The notes below the pieces were generated by a model, which saw nothing but the letters and a program-made list of their open reading frames with translations, was not told where the DNA came from and did no database searches. DNA of 5,885 nt from CAYGZA01 sp964354135 (GTDB taxonomy: Bacteria > Planctomycetota > Planctomycetia > Pirellulales > Thermoguttaceae): assembly GCA_964354135.1 (NCBI GenBank), contig CAYGZA010000372.1:1-5885 (forward strand), given 5' to 3'. Shown piece after piece: positions 5,376-5,885 of the stretch. The number at the start of each line of letters is the position of its first letter. Position 1 is the first letter of the stretch. Made by a program: the position numbers and the translations under genes.

Positions 5376-5450
5376 GTCAATCGAGGCAGTAGGCAGAGGG
5401 GAGAGGGGGGCTTTCAGCTATCGGCTTTCAGCCCTCGCTTCTCGCCCGTC
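5376..5450. other. Low-complexity spacer before the HdrA-like frame
   Basis: This stretch has a purine-rich run (GGCAGTAGGCAGAGG and GAGAGGGGGG), then a direct repeat CTTTCAGC (5411-5418 and 5425-5432), then a pyrimidine-rich run with two TCGCCCG copies. It codes for nothing recognisable, although the frame of the HdrA-like gene stays open through it from a stop at 5373-5375. Confidence 0.5.
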
Positions 5451-5885
5451 GCCCGCTGGGGCCGCGGCCACATCAAGGACGTCGCCGTTTCCCGAGACTA
5501 CAAGTTCATGTGCTCTTCCCTCGGGCAGCAGATGATCGAAGACGACATCAAGGACAAGGGGCTGACGCGGGTTGTCGTCGCCGCTTGCTCGCCCCACCTG
5601 CACGAGAAGACGTTCCGCCGGGTCTGCGAGAACGCCGGCCTGAATCCCTACCTGTGCCAGATGACCAACGTCCGCGAGCACGTCTCTTGGGTGACCAAGG
5701 ACAAGGCCGCCGCCACCGAGAAGACCAAGGCCCTGGTTTCCGCGGCGGCCGAGCGGGTGAAGCTCCAGCAGCCGCTCCACCCGATGCCCGTCAAGGTCAA
5801 TCCGGCCACGCTGGTCGTAGGGGGCGGGATTGCCGGCCTCCAGGCCACCCTCACCAGCTACCAGACCCGCTATACGATCCTCCTG
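5451..5885 (+). CDS. hdrA: HdrA-like heterodisulfide reductase subunit A, 5' truncated and running off the right edge
   Basis: The frame (codons starting at multiples of three) reads HIKDVAVSRDYKFMCSSLGQ, then RVVVAACSPHLHEKTFRR, AGLNPYLCQMTNVREHVSWV, DKAAATEKTKALV, and near the edge VVGGGIAGLQA. These blocks are characteristic of HdrA-family proteins: the N-terminal iron-sulfur domain region followed by the GxGxxG-type FAD-binding fold. HdrA is the flavin electron-bifurcating subunit of heterodisulfide reductases and of related complexes in many non-methanogens. It is cytoplasmic. The family's usual start, with its cysteine-containing CxCG-type motif about 30 residues before the DYKFMC block, is absent. 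The frame runs upstream into low-complexity DNA with no ATG or GTG, and the first ATG is at 5508, inside a conserved block. So this is either a 5'-truncated gene or an assembly join. The start given here is approximate, where similarity begins. It lies next to the receiver-lipoyl gene on the same strand. Confidence 0.85.

Overview
The window is GC-rich bacterial DNA. Its gene types suggest a member of the Planctomycetota (perhaps near Pirellulales or Thermogutta-like lineages): a stand-alone FHA-GAF-SpoIIE phosphatase, a VTC-domain protein, long intergenic gaps, and a receiver/lipoyl-domain protein next to an HdrA-like gene. This placement is inferred from gene style. No marker gene fixes it.

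Layout from left to right. At 1-149 (minus) is the start of a VTC-domain protein gene that runs off the left edge. Divergent from it, at 395-1618 (plus), is a HlyD-family membrane fusion protein. Then come an intrinsic-terminator-like hairpin (1726-1760) and a tRNA-Gln(CTG) gene on the minus strand (1768-1838) with its own promoter (about 1894-1923). The plus-strand promoter of the next gene lies at 1943-1972 and carries a perfect dyad between its -35 and -10 boxes. The gene itself (2083-3768) encodes an FHA-GAF-PP2C/SpoIIE (RsbU-like) protein phosphatase.

The gap 3769-4219 has no convincing gene but is full of signals: several hairpins, two tandem 30-bp repeats, and a textbook sigma-54 promoter (4129-4145). 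The promoter drives a response-regulator receiver fused to a GcvH-like lipoyl domain (4220-5125) in which the lipoyl-lysine position is kept. The window ends in a HdrA-like (heterodisulfide reductase subunit A) flavoprotein gene that continues past the right edge.

Between these last two genes (about 5105-5450) lies a scar. It holds a palindromic repeat of the kind found at the ends of REP-associated/IS200-type elements, the C-terminal remnant of a Y1-type transposase on the minus strand, and low-complexity DNA. The receiver-lipoyl protein ends in codons supplied by the repeat, part-way through what looks like a third Rossmann-like segment. The HdrA frame has lost its usual N-terminus. The most interesting part of the window is therefore a sigma-54-controlled receiver-lipoyl protein beside HdrA, suggesting phospho-relay control of a lipoate- or Hdr-linked redox complex, with the junction apparently damaged by a mobile element or by misassembly.
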